Origin: Puia dinghuensis
Lineage (GTDB): Bacteria; Bacteroidota; Bacteroidia; Chitinophagales; Chitinophagaceae
Direction of reading: 5' to 3'
Assembly: GCA_026225275.1 (NCBI GenBank)
Contig: JAMFSL010000150.1
Location: forward strand, 1 to 58,182
Length of the DNA: 58,182 nucleotides
Both the position numbers and the translations under genes were made by a program. Of this stretch, positions 25,674 through 33,817 are shown in pieces. The notes below the pieces were generated by a model. The model made no database searches. It saw only the letters and a program-made list of their open reading frames with translations, and was not told the DNA's origin. The stretch's first letter is position 1; every line of letters begins with the position of its first letter.

Positions 25674-26705
25674 TCAATCTTCCCAAACCCTGGTCCCCTC
25701 GCTGCAATTCGCGCAAATATCGATATTCTTGCGGCTTTGAAGGACCTGGCGGCGAAATTCCACATACTGCTCATTATGCCACACCTCTTTAAAGGGTTTG
25801 CCTTTGAGGTCGCCCAGCGGGTGTTGCGCATCTTTATCAAAACAGCAGGGCACTACCAGACCATCCCAGGTGATGACCGTTGCATGCCAAAGACGCCAGC
25901 AATGATTATCCAGGCTGTTCTTCAAAGCGAATTCACCATTGGCCTGTTTGCGATAACGGCTGTATTTTCCGTTTGTGGGGATCAGCGCGTTGGGATCATT
26001 TTGATAGTCATAGACCTGTGCGGTCTTAAATCGGACCTGGTCCACCCCGACCTCTTCAGCGAGTTGACGGATATCGTCCAGTTGATGTTCATTGGGTCTG
26101 ACCACGAGGAACTGAAAAAAAACAAATGGGGTCTTGCTTTTTAGCTCTTTTTTCCACCGGACGATATTGCGTGCGCCTTCCAGCACTTTTTCCAGTCGGC
26201 CCCCTACCCTGTATTGTTCATAGACATCCTGGGTGGTGCCGTCGATAGAGATGATGAGTCGGTCCAGCCCGCTCTCCACTGTTCGGCGGGCGTTCCGGTC
26301 GTTGAGGTAGTGAGCATTGGTGGAGGTCGCCGTATAAATGCCTTTGGCAGATGCATAGCTGACCATATCGAGAAAAGCGGGATTAAGATAAGGCTCACCC
26401 TGAAAATAAAAGACAAGGTATAGGAGTTCTTTAGATAGCTGATCGATCGTCTGGTGAAAAAAATCGGTTTGCAGCATGCCGGTAGGCCGGGTGAAAGCCC
26501 GCAGACCGCTGGGGCATTCCGGGCAGCGGAGATTGCAGGAGGTTGTAGGCTCGAAGGAAATGGAGACAGGATAACCCCATTGAACGGCTTTTTTGGTCCA
26601 TTTGCTGAGGTAATAGCTGCTCAAGACCTTGATACCGTTCCAGAGACGCCGCAGGGTCAGCTTGGAGAGAAGGTTAATTGTATCGTTGCGGTTAAAATCG
26701 GGCAT
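25674..26705 (-). CDS. Radical SAM protein with SPASM-like C-terminal domain
   Basis: The 343-residue protein has the radical SAM cluster motif CNLRCPEC (Cys 57, 61, 64) at the start of a partial TIM barrel. The C-terminal SPASM/twitch-like region has further cysteines (CWRLW, VVPCCFDK, ICANCSEG) for auxiliary iron-sulfur cluster(s). Such enzymes use S-adenosylmethionine to make a 5'-deoxyadenosyl radical and modify peptides, sugars or other substrates. No small precursor peptide gene is adjacent. Being first in the run with a GHL10 domain and a KdnA-like aminotransferase, carbohydrate modification is one possibility. The start codon is 22 nt from the divergent lysozyme gene. Confidence 0.9.
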   Translation of the reverse strand: MPDFNRNDTINLLSKLTLRRLWNGIKVLSSYYLSKWTKKAVQWGYPVSISFEPTTSCNLRCPECPSGLRAFTRPTGMLQTDFFHQTIDQLSKELLYLVFYFQGEPYLNPAFLDMVSYASAKGIYTATSTNAHYLNDRNARRTVESGLDRLIISIDGTTQDVYEQYRVGGRLEKVLEGARNIVRWKKELKSKTPFVFFQFLVVRPNEHQLDDIRQLAEEVGVDQVRFKTAQVYDYQNDPNALIPTNGKYSRYRKQANGEFALKNSLDNHCWRLWHATVITWDGLVVPCCFDKDAQHPLGDLKGKPFKEVWHNEQYVEFRRQVLQSRKNIDICANCSEGTRVWED

Positions 26706-26727
26706 CGAAGTATAAAAATAGTGAATT

Positions 26728-27516
26728 ATGTTTGTAAGCGGGATGGCGAAACAATCACGGAAAAATACGACCTGGAAAATCCTATTATTCTCTCTGACCG
26801 GCGCGGTGGTCGTGGTGCTGGGGTATATGGCCTATCTATGGATCATGGAGAAAAGGACCCATTTCATGAATTATACGGCCTTTGGCATCGAGATCCCTGT
26901 CGCCTACAGCATTCACGGTATCGACGTCTCCAAATACCAGGATCAGATCGACTGGGGGGCCGTCAAGGATATGAAGGTCGGCGATATACAGATGAGCTTT
27001 GCTTTTATCAAGGCGACGGAGGGCCTTGGCAATGAGGACGCTTATTTCCGGCGCAACTGGAAAAAGTCGAGGGATGCCGGTCTGGCGAGGGGCGCCTATC
27101 ACTATTTCCTGGCCACCAAGAGCGGAAAGGCGCAGGCGCAAAACTTCATCAATTCCGTAGAGCTGTTACCGGGAGATTTGCCGCCGGTGCTGGACATCGA
27201 GCAGACCTATGGCGTTTCGCCGGATAAGTTGCGGGAAAGGGCCAAAGAATGGCTGCAGACTGTGCAGGATTTCTACCACGTTATTCCGCTGATCTATACC
27301 AATGTGGATTTTTACAAACAATACCTGAAGGACGAATTTGACGGCTATCCTTTATGGGTAGCGCATTACCTGCAAAAGGAGCGGCCCAGTATTTACCGGG
27401 ACTGGGCCTTCTGGCAACATAGCGAGGGGGGCAGGATGAGCGGGATAGATACCCATGTGGATTTCGATGTCTTTAATGGCGATTCGACCGAATTCAGGAA
27501 ATTGCTGATCAATTGA
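26728..27516 (+). CDS. Membrane-anchored GH25 lysozyme
   Basis: The 262-residue protein has a cytoplasmic basic N-terminus, one transmembrane helix (WKILLFSLTGAVVVVLGYMAYLW) and a GH25 (Chalaropsis-type) muramidase domain from about residue 60. Family landmarks are HGIDVSKYQ, SFAFIKATEG, PPVLDIEQ (the catalytic Asp/Glu pair) and FWQHSEGGRMSGID. GH25 enzymes cut the beta-1,4 bond between N-acetylmuramate and N-acetylglucosamine. ATG at 26728 or 26743. With the divergent GHL10 protein and the L,D-transpeptidase-like gene it suggests a peptidoglycan-remodelling neighbourhood. It is followed 16 nt later by a small membrane protein gene. Confidence 0.92.
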   Translation: MFVSGMAKQSRKNTTWKILLFSLTGAVVVVLGYMAYLWIMEKRTHFMNYTAFGIEIPVAYSIHGIDVSKYQDQIDWGAVKDMKVGDIQMSFAFIKATEGLGNEDAYFRRNWKKSRDAGLARGAYHYFLATKSGKAQAQNFINSVELLPGDLPPVLDIEQTYGVSPDKLRERAKEWLQTVQDFYHVIPLIYTNVDFYKQYLKDEFDGYPLWVAHYLQKERPSIYRDWAFWQHSEGGRMSGIDTHVDFDVFNGDSTEFRKLLIN

Positions 27517-27532
27517 TTATTTTTTTATACGC

Positions 27533-27760
27533 ATGGAATCGGATATAAAGGATTTCCTGAGAAGGATCGTGCTCTCCCTGGTTTTGGGGCTTAGCTGGTT
27601 GTTTATCAACATGACACTTGGGATCTACTTCGATCTGCTGCCGATTTACCGCCGGCCGGATCTGGGTAATATCCTCTTTTATGTCTTTTTGGTGGGCAGC
27701 GGGGCTTTTTACATCCGGTTTCTGCTAAGGACGTGGCGGAAGAAATTTCCGCATGGGTGA
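27533..27760 (+). CDS. Small membrane protein with two helices
   Basis: The 75-residue protein has two hydrophobic segments (VLSLVLGLSWLFINMTLGIYF and ILFYVFLVGSGAFYIRFLL), with a short loop (DLLPIYRRPDLG) between and a basic C-terminus (RTWRKKFPHG). It is probably co-transcribed with the lysozyme gene. I do not recognise a family; the clean amphipathic layout and tight spacing support it as real. Confidence 0.72.
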   Translation: MESDIKDFLRRIVLSLVLGLSWLFINMTLGIYFDLLPIYRRPDLGNILFYVFLVGSGAFYIRFLLRTWRKKFPHG

Positions 27761-27770
27761 GGGGGTGAGA

Positions 27771-27790
27771 GGACGCGCGAGGGGCGCGCC
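27771..27790. other. GC-rich hairpin between convergent genes
   Basis: GGaCGCGC and GCGCGCC arms form a 7-bp stem with one bulge in the 30-nt gap between the small membrane protein and NTF2-like genes. No T tract follows on either strand, so terminator function is uncertain. Confidence 0.4.
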
Positions 27791-28270
27791 TTAACTCGTA
27801 TGGTCACACACGATCCGCCACTGACCATCGATCTTCCGAAACAGGAGGGTATAGATCCCGCCAATATCGCCGGCCTTTCTTTTCAACAACCATTTTCCGA
27901 TGACGAAGTAATAATCCGGGGAAAGTGGCTTGACTTGCAGCAGGGTGAAGAACAACTGCCCCATTAGGTCTGTATTGCTGTAGTCCTTCTTATAGTGATC
28001 GAGGGTTTGCTTGTAACCATAGGTGATCCCGGAATGACCGACGAACATCAGGGAGTCGTTATTCCAGTATCCTTTCATGAATTCATCGATGTTGCCCTTA
28101 TTCCATGCGGCGGCCTGGTCGGCCATCAATTGCCGGATGGCAGTCTCTGCGGGGGATGAGGCGGAGTCGGGCGATGATGAGGCGGTGGCAGACGATGATG
28201 GAACAGCTGACTGAGTAAAGCCAAATTGGGCGAGTAGCAGCAGGCAGGCGCCGATCAATGTTATTTTCAT
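27791..28270 (-). CDS. Secreted NTF2-like (SnoaL/DUF4440-type) protein
   Basis: The 159-residue protein has a signal peptide (MKITLIGACLLLLAQFGFTQS), a Ser/Ala-rich linker (PSSSATASSSPDSASSP) and an NTF2-like cone domain: AIRQLMADQAAAWNKGNIDEFM, then LMFVGHSGITYGY, HYKKDY and LLFRKIDGQWRIVCDHTS. The fold binds small hydrophobic ligands or has enzyme activity; no catalytic set is identifiable. It follows the ECF sigma/membrane protein pair on the same strand after 24 nt, so it may be part of that operon. Confidence 0.8.
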   Translation of the reverse strand: MKITLIGACLLLLAQFGFTQSAVPSSSATASSSPDSASSPAETAIRQLMADQAAAWNKGNIDEFMKGYWNNDSLMFVGHSGITYGYKQTLDHYKKDYSNTDLMGQLFFTLLQVKPLSPDYYFVIGKWLLKRKAGDIGGIYTLLFRKIDGQWRIVCDHTS

Positions 28271-28294
28271 GACGTTGTTTTGCCGGTAATTTAC

Positions 28295-28960
28295 TCACTC
28301 TGTATCCATTTCCCGCAGCAGTTCCTGCAATTTTTTGATGTGCCGCCCATAGAGCCGGTTGAGGTAACAGGCATTGACATAATAAATCCCTATGGTCAGT
28401 GGGACCATCAGAATCCCCCAGGCTATCGGGTTTTCCCACCAAGGCATAGGGTGCAATCGAAGGTAGAGGCTTTCGGCTGCCGGAGCCAGGTTGTGGCCGG
28501 GGTTGACGAAGGCCGCCGATTTTTTCCACCAGAGGATGGCATAGCAGAGCAGGAACATAGCGGGCACCGTGGCTGCGCCGCCGAGAAGATAAAAGCGGAT
28601 GTATCTTTTTAGCATGGTGATCTGGCGGGCCAGGTTGGCTCTTACTTCGCCTGTCATGCACTGCATCTGCCTGAGCAAGCGGTAAGTACGATAATAGCCT
28701 ACGAGGAAAACGACAGCCAGCAGCAGGAACAGCCAGCCAACGACGGCCAGGCGGCCTTCGAAGGCCAGCCAGTAGATACCAATGGAGGGAATATAGGCGA
28801 TGGCCAGCACTACGCTTTCGATAATGAGGTTGCGCCGCATTCGGGCGATGGGTCCACTGGACTTTCTTTCGAGCAGGGACAGCAGTTCCTGCCGGTCCAT
28901 CGGCTGTGCCGGCAGAGTCTCGAGTGTCCGCCAGATATATTTAAGGCTTTCCAATTCCAT
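28295..28960 (-). CDS. Membrane protein co-encoded with an ECF sigma factor, possible anti-sigma factor
   Basis: The 221-residue protein starts with a short cytoplasmic helix-rich region (MELESLKYIWRTLETLPAQPMDRQELLSLL in two segments), followed by four transmembrane helices in two pairs (IIESVVLAIAYIPSIGIYWL, VVGWLFLLLAVVFLVGYY, FYLLGGAATVPAMFLLCYAIL, AWGILMVPLTIGIYYVNACY). Its start overlaps the end of the sigma factor gene by 20 nt. Such coupling is typical for anti-sigma factors, but there is no zinc-finger or FecR domain, so this is inference from context. Confidence 0.75.
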   Translation of the reverse strand: MELESLKYIWRTLETLPAQPMDRQELLSLLERKSSGPIARMRRNLIIESVVLAIAYIPSIGIYWLAFEGRLAVVGWLFLLLAVVFLVGYYRTYRLLRQMQCMTGEVRANLARQITMLKRYIRFYLLGGAATVPAMFLLCYAILWWKKSAAFVNPGHNLAPAAESLYLRLHPMPWWENPIAWGILMVPLTIGIYYVNACYLNRLYGRHIKKLQELLREMDTE

Positions 28961-29462
28961 GGGCGACTGCTTTAGTGATTTTACGCAATTTGTCTTTAAT
29001 GCGGTTCATTTTTACCCGCAGGTTGTTCTGAGAGAGGCCGAGGATCTCTTCCATTTCCTGATAGCTTTTGTCTTCGAGGTATAGCATGGTCAGGGCTTTT
29101 TCTACTTCCGTCAGCTGGTCGATGGCCGCATAAAGCAGCTGCAGCTGTTCTTCCTTGTCTGCGACATACTGAATATCCTGTAATTCCGTCGGCAATTGTT
29201 CAGGATCGGTCGGGGTGATGAGGCGGCGTTGTCTGCGCAGGCCTGAAATAGCGGTATTCAGGGCGATACGGTACAGCCACGTGCTGAATTTTGCCTCCCG
29301 GCGGAAAGCGGGCCAGGATCGCCAGAGCTGGATGACGATCTCCTGGAAAAGGTCCTGGCGGTCGGCCTCGGTAAAACAATACATTCTGCATACTTTATAA
29401 AGCATGCCTCGGTGTTCATCCACCAATCGGATAAATTCCTCCTGTATAGCGGGATCCTGCAA
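28941..29462 (-). CDS. ECF-type RNA polymerase sigma factor
   Basis: The 173-residue protein has sigma region 2 (EFIRLVDEHRGMLYKVCRMYCFTEADRQDLFQEI in two parts; FSTWLYRIALNTA) and region 4 (LTEVEKALTMLYLEDKSYQEMEEILGLSQNNLRVKMNRIKDKL). The reading frame begins at a TTG codon; an internal Met at codon 20 would remove part of region 2.1, so the TTG start is preferred. The downstream membrane protein overlaps it by 20 nt and is the obvious candidate for control of its activity. Target promoters are unknown. Confidence 0.92.
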   Translation of the reverse strand: MQDPAIQEEFIRLVDEHRGMLYKVCRMYCFTEADRQDLFQEIVIQLWRSWPAFRREAKFSTWLYRIALNTAISGLRRQRRLITPTDPEQLPTELQDIQYVADKEEQLQLLYAAIDQLTEVEKALTMLYLEDKSYQEMEEILGLSQNNLRVKMNRIKDKLRKITKAVAHGIGKP

Positions 29463-29477
29463 TGAAAAGGTTTTGAG

Positions 29478-29492
29478 GAGGCTGCCAGCCTC
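29478..29492. repeat. Second copy of the GAGGCTGCCAGCCTC palindrome
   Basis: This 15-bp perfect palindrome is identical to the core of 23613-23627 and is followed by TTTTAGT here and GTTAGTAG there. It lies just upstream of the ECF sigma start codon. The trailing T run makes it look like a terminator on the plus strand, but no plus-strand gene precedes it, so a REP-like unit is the better reading. Confidence 0.5.
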
Positions 29493-29555
29493 TTTTAGTT
29501 TTGTCGGGGGTAAGGCGAAAATATTACATTCGCAACGGGTTTCAAACTATAAAGA

Positions 29556-29909
29556 ATGAAAAAGATCTATCATCTTTCCTCCTGCAGCACCTGTCAGCGG
29601 ATCCTGGAGGAAGTGCAAGCCGAAAAAAAGGGATTTATCCTGCAGGACATCAAGACTTCGGCCATCACGCCGGCACAGCTGGACGAGATGAAGCAAGGAG
29701 CCGGCTCATATGAAGCCTTGTTCAGCAGGCGGGCGATCAAGTATAAACAAATGGGCCTGAAAGACCAGGTACTGACCGAAAAGGATTACCGGAGACTGAT
29801 CCTGGAAGAGTATACATTCCTGAAGAGGCCGGTGGCCATGGTCGGCAAGCTGGTGTTTGCAGGCAGTGAAAAGAAGACGGTGGAAGCGTTGAAAGAGGTC
29901 AAAGGCTAA
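29556..29909 (+). CDS. ArsC/Spx-family thioredoxin-fold protein
   Basis: The 117-residue protein is a single ArsC-like domain: IYHLSSCSTCQRIL with Cys 10 and Cys 13, then a helical insert, and LKRPVAMVGKLVFAG, matching the conserved Arg-Pro strand of the family. Members are arsenate reductases, Spx-like RNA polymerase regulators or unassigned thiol proteins. There is no arsenic operon here, and the CxxC form occurs in both groups, so the role is open. Its stop codon overlaps that of the convergent RAYT gene in the sequence CTAA. Confidence 0.85.
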   Translation: MKKIYHLSSCSTCQRILEEVQAEKKGFILQDIKTSAITPAQLDEMKQGAGSYEALFSRRAIKYKQMGLKDQVLTEKDYRRLILEEYTFLKRPVAMVGKLVFAGSEKKTVEALKEVKG

Positions 29910-30505
29910 TTGGCCGATACCATTTTCACTCCGAACAGCCCCTGTTGACGAACGACCTTGACGGTGACGAGGCCAGGCATGCCGGCATAATCACGGGCCG
30001 AGCTAAAGATGTAAGCCTCAGGATGTTCGACGATCTTTTCGCGAACGGGATTTTCGTGAATATGGCTGATCCTGTCGAGTAAGAGACGGGGCTGTTGGCA
30101 GTCGATCCTCATCGGGCTGCTACAATTTTGCCACAGGTGGAATTTTTCTATCCGCTTCAGCGGCCTGCTATAGTCTTCGAAGCGTTGCATCATCCATTCC
30201 CGGCGAAAATCGATCTCCATCTCGATGGCTTTCAGGATGGCTGGTGTCGTATATTTCTTGAAGTCCCTTTCAAAATAGGCAGGAGGCATGCTCTCTTTGG
30301 GCCTGATCGCCAGGTGAAGATGACTGCTCATGAGACACCATGAGTAAATGACCAGGCCCTGGGATTGAACAAAGTAATTCAAGGCATCGGCAATCACCTG
30401 CTTATAAGCAGGACGAACGAATACATCTATCTTATCTACAGTATTGAAGGTTAAAAAGTAACAGGCGTCGAGGGGCAGAATAGGCTCATCCTTTTCATTC
30501 AGCAT
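29906..30505 (-). CDS. REP-associated tyrosine transposase (RAYT), intact active site
   Basis: The 199-residue protein is a Y1/HUH-type transposase of the IS200/IS605-like RAYT group. The HUH motif is in MSSHLHLAI (His 62, His 64) and the nucleophilic Tyr in RDFKKYTTPAI (Tyr 85). The end contains the usual RISHIHENPVREKIV block. RAYTs are single-copy chromosomal genes that process REP hairpins by single-strand cleavage rather than moving as an IS. A long inverted repeat lies immediately upstream, and REP-like palindromes are found within 7 kb. Confidence 0.88.
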   Translation of the reverse strand: MLNEKDEPILPLDACYFLTFNTVDKIDVFVRPAYKQVIADALNYFVQSQGLVIYSWCLMSSHLHLAIRPKESMPPAYFERDFKKYTTPAILKAIEMEIDFRREWMMQRFEDYSRPLKRIEKFHLWQNCSSPMRIDCQQPRLLLDRISHIHENPVREKIVEHPEAYIFSSARDYAGMPGLVTVKVVRQQGLFGVKMVSAN

Positions 30506-30538
30506 AACACTCGTTTTAATGAACGAAATAAAACAGGA

Positions 30539-30598
30539 GCAGGGTTGGAAAGGGGATTGAATTAAAGTTACAAAAATCCGGCCCCTTTTGAGCCCTGC
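30539..30598. repeat. Long interrupted inverted repeat next to the RAYT gene
   Basis: GCAGGG-TTGG-AAAGGGG (30539-30555) is mirrored by CCCCTTT-TGAG-CCCTGC (30582-30598): 13 paired bases around an internal 4x4 loop, with a 26-nt AT-rich centre. It fills the 112-nt gap between the two RAYT-like genes. The position fits a REP/BIME-like substrate of the transposase; a terminator for the upstream RAYT-like gene is an alternative, though no T tract follows. Confidence 0.5.
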
Positions 30599-30617
30599 CG
30601 TTGCTTTTATTTGTTAA

Positions 30618-31181
30618 TTACTCCGAAAGGCCCGGGAGCTGACTGTCTTTTGAGGATAATTTAACCCTTTGAGCGGGCCAGGAGCTGCAATAGATGTAAT
30701 GCTGAGGGTCGTCGACCCATTTTGCCTGAAGGAGCTTGTCGATCGGGGAAGGTACAGGCTTATCCTTTTTAACAACTTTTTCTATATCTATGGGTTGATT
30801 GCCGAATTGCCAGAAATGATGTTCAGCATCGTGCTGATAACGGTTGGCGAAAAACTGGAACAATCTCATCAACCATTCTTTCCGGCTCTCTTCGGGGTGT
30901 TCCGAGATGGCACGCAGGAGCAGTTTCGCAGAATAGCTTTTGAGGTCCCGCAGTACTTTAGGCAAATTCCCTTTGCCTGGTTCTACGTCCGCAATCATAT
31001 ACAATTGACTAGGCAGGATAGCGTATTCGTATACCCGTAGCCGCTTGTTATCAATGCAGTAGTTCAGCGTGTCTACCAACAGATCGCAATATTCGTGGCG
31101 GGTAAAAACATCGATTCCGCCAACTACGGTTAGGGTTACAAAATACAATCCCTTAGGTTGCATCTTGTACATTTCGGTCAT
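30618..31181 (-). CDS. RAYT-like protein lacking the HUH histidines
   Basis: The 187-residue protein (ATG 31181; a TTG 33 nt upstream is less likely) has the RAYT fold pattern: GLYFVTLTVVGGIDVFTRHEY, the strand LRVYEYAILPSQLYMIAD, and RDLKSYSAKLLLRA. At the place of HxH it has Gln 59 and Tyr 61 (SQLYMI), so metal binding for DNA nicking should be lost, while Tyr 83 remains. The frame is intact over the whole length and ends normally, so it may be a domesticated DNA-binding protein rather than a decaying pseudogene. It lies in tandem with the intact RAYT. Confidence 0.8.
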   Translation of the reverse strand: MTEMYKMQPKGLYFVTLTVVGGIDVFTRHEYCDLLVDTLNYCIDNKRLRVYEYAILPSQLYMIADVEPGKGNLPKVLRDLKSYSAKLLLRAISEHPEESRKEWLMRLFQFFANRYQHDAEHHFWQFGNQPIDIEKVVKKDKPVPSPIDKLLQAKWVDDPQHYIYCSSWPAQRVKLSSKDSQLPGLSE

Positions 31182-31380
31182 GCGTAAAAGGTAGCAAAAT
31201 TTTGTTAAAACCAATAGCTACAGCAAGTTTCCGGCACCCTAAAGCAAACATTTTTTTGCTTTACTGCAGTGAAAGCGCTTGTTTTTTCCCAGCAGGAGAA
31301 AAATTCCACGGGCGAGAGGGCTTTTCGATCATAAGGCTGCAGAAGGAATACGCCACTGCAGGATTAGTGCATGAGAAAGT

Positions 31381-33735
31381 TTAACTGATGATCCGGAGCT
31401 TGGCATAATTCAGCATGATTTTCTTCTCGCCATTGTACTGGAATTTAACGGTGGCGACCGGATTGTGTTCAGATCCTTCCATGCCGGTGATTTCGCCGAA
31501 GCCGAACTTTTGATGTTCGACTTTTTGACCCACCTGCAGAGTAGAAGTGTCACTTGCTACGAAGTCCGGGCTCGGATTGTGCTCGATGGTCTTCATGTAT
31601 GGCTTGGGCGGAACATAGGACGGCTTGGCGTCTTTTTTGGCTCCCGGTGGAGGTCCGTATTTTTTTTCTGCCTGGGCTGCGCTGCCGAAACCACCGCCAT
31701 GCATCCGATCGTAGGCAGAGCCGGAAGAACCTGCGAAACCCTGGCCCTGGTTGCGAACGCCGCCGCCGGCAAAGCTCCTGTCCATGTAGTCTGAAGGGAT
31801 CTCATCGATAAAGCGGCTCGGCTCGTTCTGGACCAGGTTGCCGAAGCGATAGCGGGTATTGGCATAAGTGATCCACAATTTCTCTTTGGCCCGGGTGATG
31901 ACGACATAGAACAGTCTCCTTTCTTCTTCGAGCTCTTCACGGGTATTGATGGACATCGCATTGGGGAAGAGCATTTCTTCGAGTCCTGCGGCGAAGACGC
32001 AAACGAACTCCAGTCCTTTTGCGGCATGAATACTCATCAGCTTGACTGTATCCGCATTGGGATCTTTTTCGTCGGCGTCGGTCTGCAGGGTGATCCGCTG
32101 CAGGTAATTTCCAAGGTCCTTGGCATCCACATCCAGTACCCCATCTTCGTCGGGGGTTTCGGTGAATTCCTTGATGGAGTTCAGCAACTCCTGCAGGTTT
32201 TCATAATGGGCCAGGCCTTCGGTGGTTTTATCACTGAAGAGCTCCTTGACAATGTTAGTTTGTTTGCCGACATGCTGGGCCACTTCATAAGCATTCTTAT
32301 GGGTCAGCATGCTGGCAAAGCTGCGAATCATCAGCACAAAGTTTTCGATCGCTTCAAGGGTACCTGCTTTGTAGCCGAATTCACGGGCTCGTTCCAGCAC
32401 TTCCCACAGTGTAATATTGTTTTCATTGGCTGCCAGCACGGCCCGATCAATAGAGGTCTTTCCTATCCCACGGGTCGGATAATTGATGATCCGTTTTAGA
32501 GCCTCTTCATCACGAGGGTTGACTATTATGCGCAGATAGCCAACAAAGTCCTTGATCTCCTTACGCGCATAGAAGCTGACGCCCCCATACATGGTATAGG
32601 GAATCGCCATCCTGCGCAGGCTTTCTTCAAAAGCCCGGCTTTGCGCATTGGTCCGGTAGAGGATGGCAAAGTCACGGTTATTATAATGATTGCGGAGCCG
32701 CTGTTCCTGTATGGTATCGGCCACAAATTTGCCTTCTTCGTTATCAGTCAAAAGGCGAACCAGACGAATCTTTTCGCCGGGTGCATTGTCAGTCCAGAGA
32801 TTCTTGGGTATTTGCCCTTTGTTATTCCTGATGACCTCGTTGGCGACGTTGATAATGCTTTGCGTGCTGCGGTAATTTTGTTCCAGCTTGACCACCTTCA
32901 CATCGTCATAATCCTTCTGGAACTGGAGGATATTCTCGATAGTGGCGCCGCGGAAGCTATAGATACTCTGAGCGTCATCGCCAACGACACAGACATTCTC
33001 ATGCGCAGCGCCCAGCAGTTTAATGATCTCATACTGCGCAGAGTTGGTATCCTGATACTCATCGATCATAATGTATTTGAACTTATGCTGGAATTTCACC
33101 AGGCTCGCCGGAAAGTTCTTCAGCAGCTTGTACATATTGACGAGAAGGTCATCGAAGTCCATCGCCCCGTTCTTCATGCAACGGGCGGCATAGGCGGTAT
33201 AGATCTGGGCGATGGCGGGACGGTTGCTCCGCAGGTCTTCCTGTTGGATGGCATAATCCTGTGCGTATTGTTCCGGGCCTACCAGGTTGTTCTTGGCCGA
33301 CGAGATCCGGTTGTATACCACATTGGGCTTGTAAAGTTTGTCGTCCAGGTTCAATTCATTGATGACCGTCTTGACTACGCTTTTGGCGTCATCCGTATCA
33401 TAAATGGTAAAATCCCTTGTATACCCCAATTGATGGGCTTCCCCTCGCAAAATACGTGCGAAAACGCTATGAAAAGTGCCGATATAGAGGTTCCGGGCTT
33501 CTCCGCTGCCAAGGATCTTTTCGACCCGCTCTTTCATTTCTTTCGCCGCCTTATTGGTAAAGGTCAATGCCAGTATATTGAATGCGTCGACTCCCTGAGC
33601 CAGCAGATGGGCGATCCGGGTGGTCAAAACCTTCGTTTTTCCACTGCCGGCGCCGGCTACGATCATGATAGGACCGTCTTTGTGTAATACCGCCTCTCTT
33701 TGCTGTTCATTCAATTCACTGATATAGTCTCGCAT
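31381..33735 (-). CDS. pcrA: ATP-dependent DNA helicase PcrA/UvrD
   Basis: The 784-residue SF1A helicase has all motifs in order: NEQQREAVLHKDGP (Q motif), VAGAGSGKT (Walker A), DEYQDTN (motif II), VGDDAQSIYSFRGA (motif III), LEQNYRS (motif IV), LMSIHAAKGLEF (motif V) and EERRLFYVVITRAKEKL (motif VI). The C-terminal Tudor-like tail (VGQKVEHQKFGFGEI) binds RNA polymerase in PcrA. It unwinds DNA 3' to 5' in nucleotide-excision and mismatch repair and at stalled forks. A Gly/Ser-rich linker (FAGGGVRNQGQGFAGSS) precedes the tail. It is divergent from the M48/helicase unit. Confidence 0.96.
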   Translation of the reverse strand: MRDYISELNEQQREAVLHKDGPIMIVAGAGSGKTKVLTTRIAHLLAQGVDAFNILALTFTNKAAKEMKERVEKILGSGEARNLYIGTFHSVFARILRGEAHQLGYTRDFTIYDTDDAKSVVKTVINELNLDDKLYKPNVVYNRISSAKNNLVGPEQYAQDYAIQQEDLRSNRPAIAQIYTAYAARCMKNGAMDFDDLLVNMYKLLKNFPASLVKFQHKFKYIMIDEYQDTNSAQYEIIKLLGAAHENVCVVGDDAQSIYSFRGATIENILQFQKDYDDVKVVKLEQNYRSTQSIINVANEVIRNNKGQIPKNLWTDNAPGEKIRLVRLLTDNEEGKFVADTIQEQRLRNHYNNRDFAILYRTNAQSRAFEESLRRMAIPYTMYGGVSFYARKEIKDFVGYLRIIVNPRDEEALKRIINYPTRGIGKTSIDRAVLAANENNITLWEVLERAREFGYKAGTLEAIENFVLMIRSFASMLTHKNAYEVAQHVGKQTNIVKELFSDKTTEGLAHYENLQELLNSIKEFTETPDEDGVLDVDAKDLGNYLQRITLQTDADEKDPNADTVKLMSIHAAKGLEFVCVFAAGLEEMLFPNAMSINTREELEEERRLFYVVITRAKEKLWITYANTRYRFGNLVQNEPSRFIDEIPSDYMDRSFAGGGVRNQGQGFAGSSGSAYDRMHGGGFGSAAQAEKKYGPPPGAKKDAKPSYVPPKPYMKTIEHNPSPDFVASDTSTLQVGQKVEHQKFGFGEITGMEGSEHNPVATVKFQYNGEKKIMLNYAKLRIIS

Positions 33736-33817
33736 GCCGCGAAGTTAGTCAAATCACCCAATTTTAACGTTGAAAGACTCCCCCGAATGGGATAAGTTTT
33801 TTAGATTTACCGTCTCT

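Noticed and set aside
29478-29500. Hairpin plus T run resembling a plus-strand terminator
   Set aside because: There is no plus-strand gene upstream to terminate; the identical palindrome at 23613-23627 supports a repeat element instead.
31240-31275. AAAGCAAA/TTTGCTTT stem downstream of pcrA
   Set aside because: The stem is AT-only with no T run after it on the minus strand, so it is not convincing as a terminator.
32641-33687. Plus-strand frame of 348 codons
   Set aside because: Antisense to the helicase core of pcrA; shadow of biased codon use.
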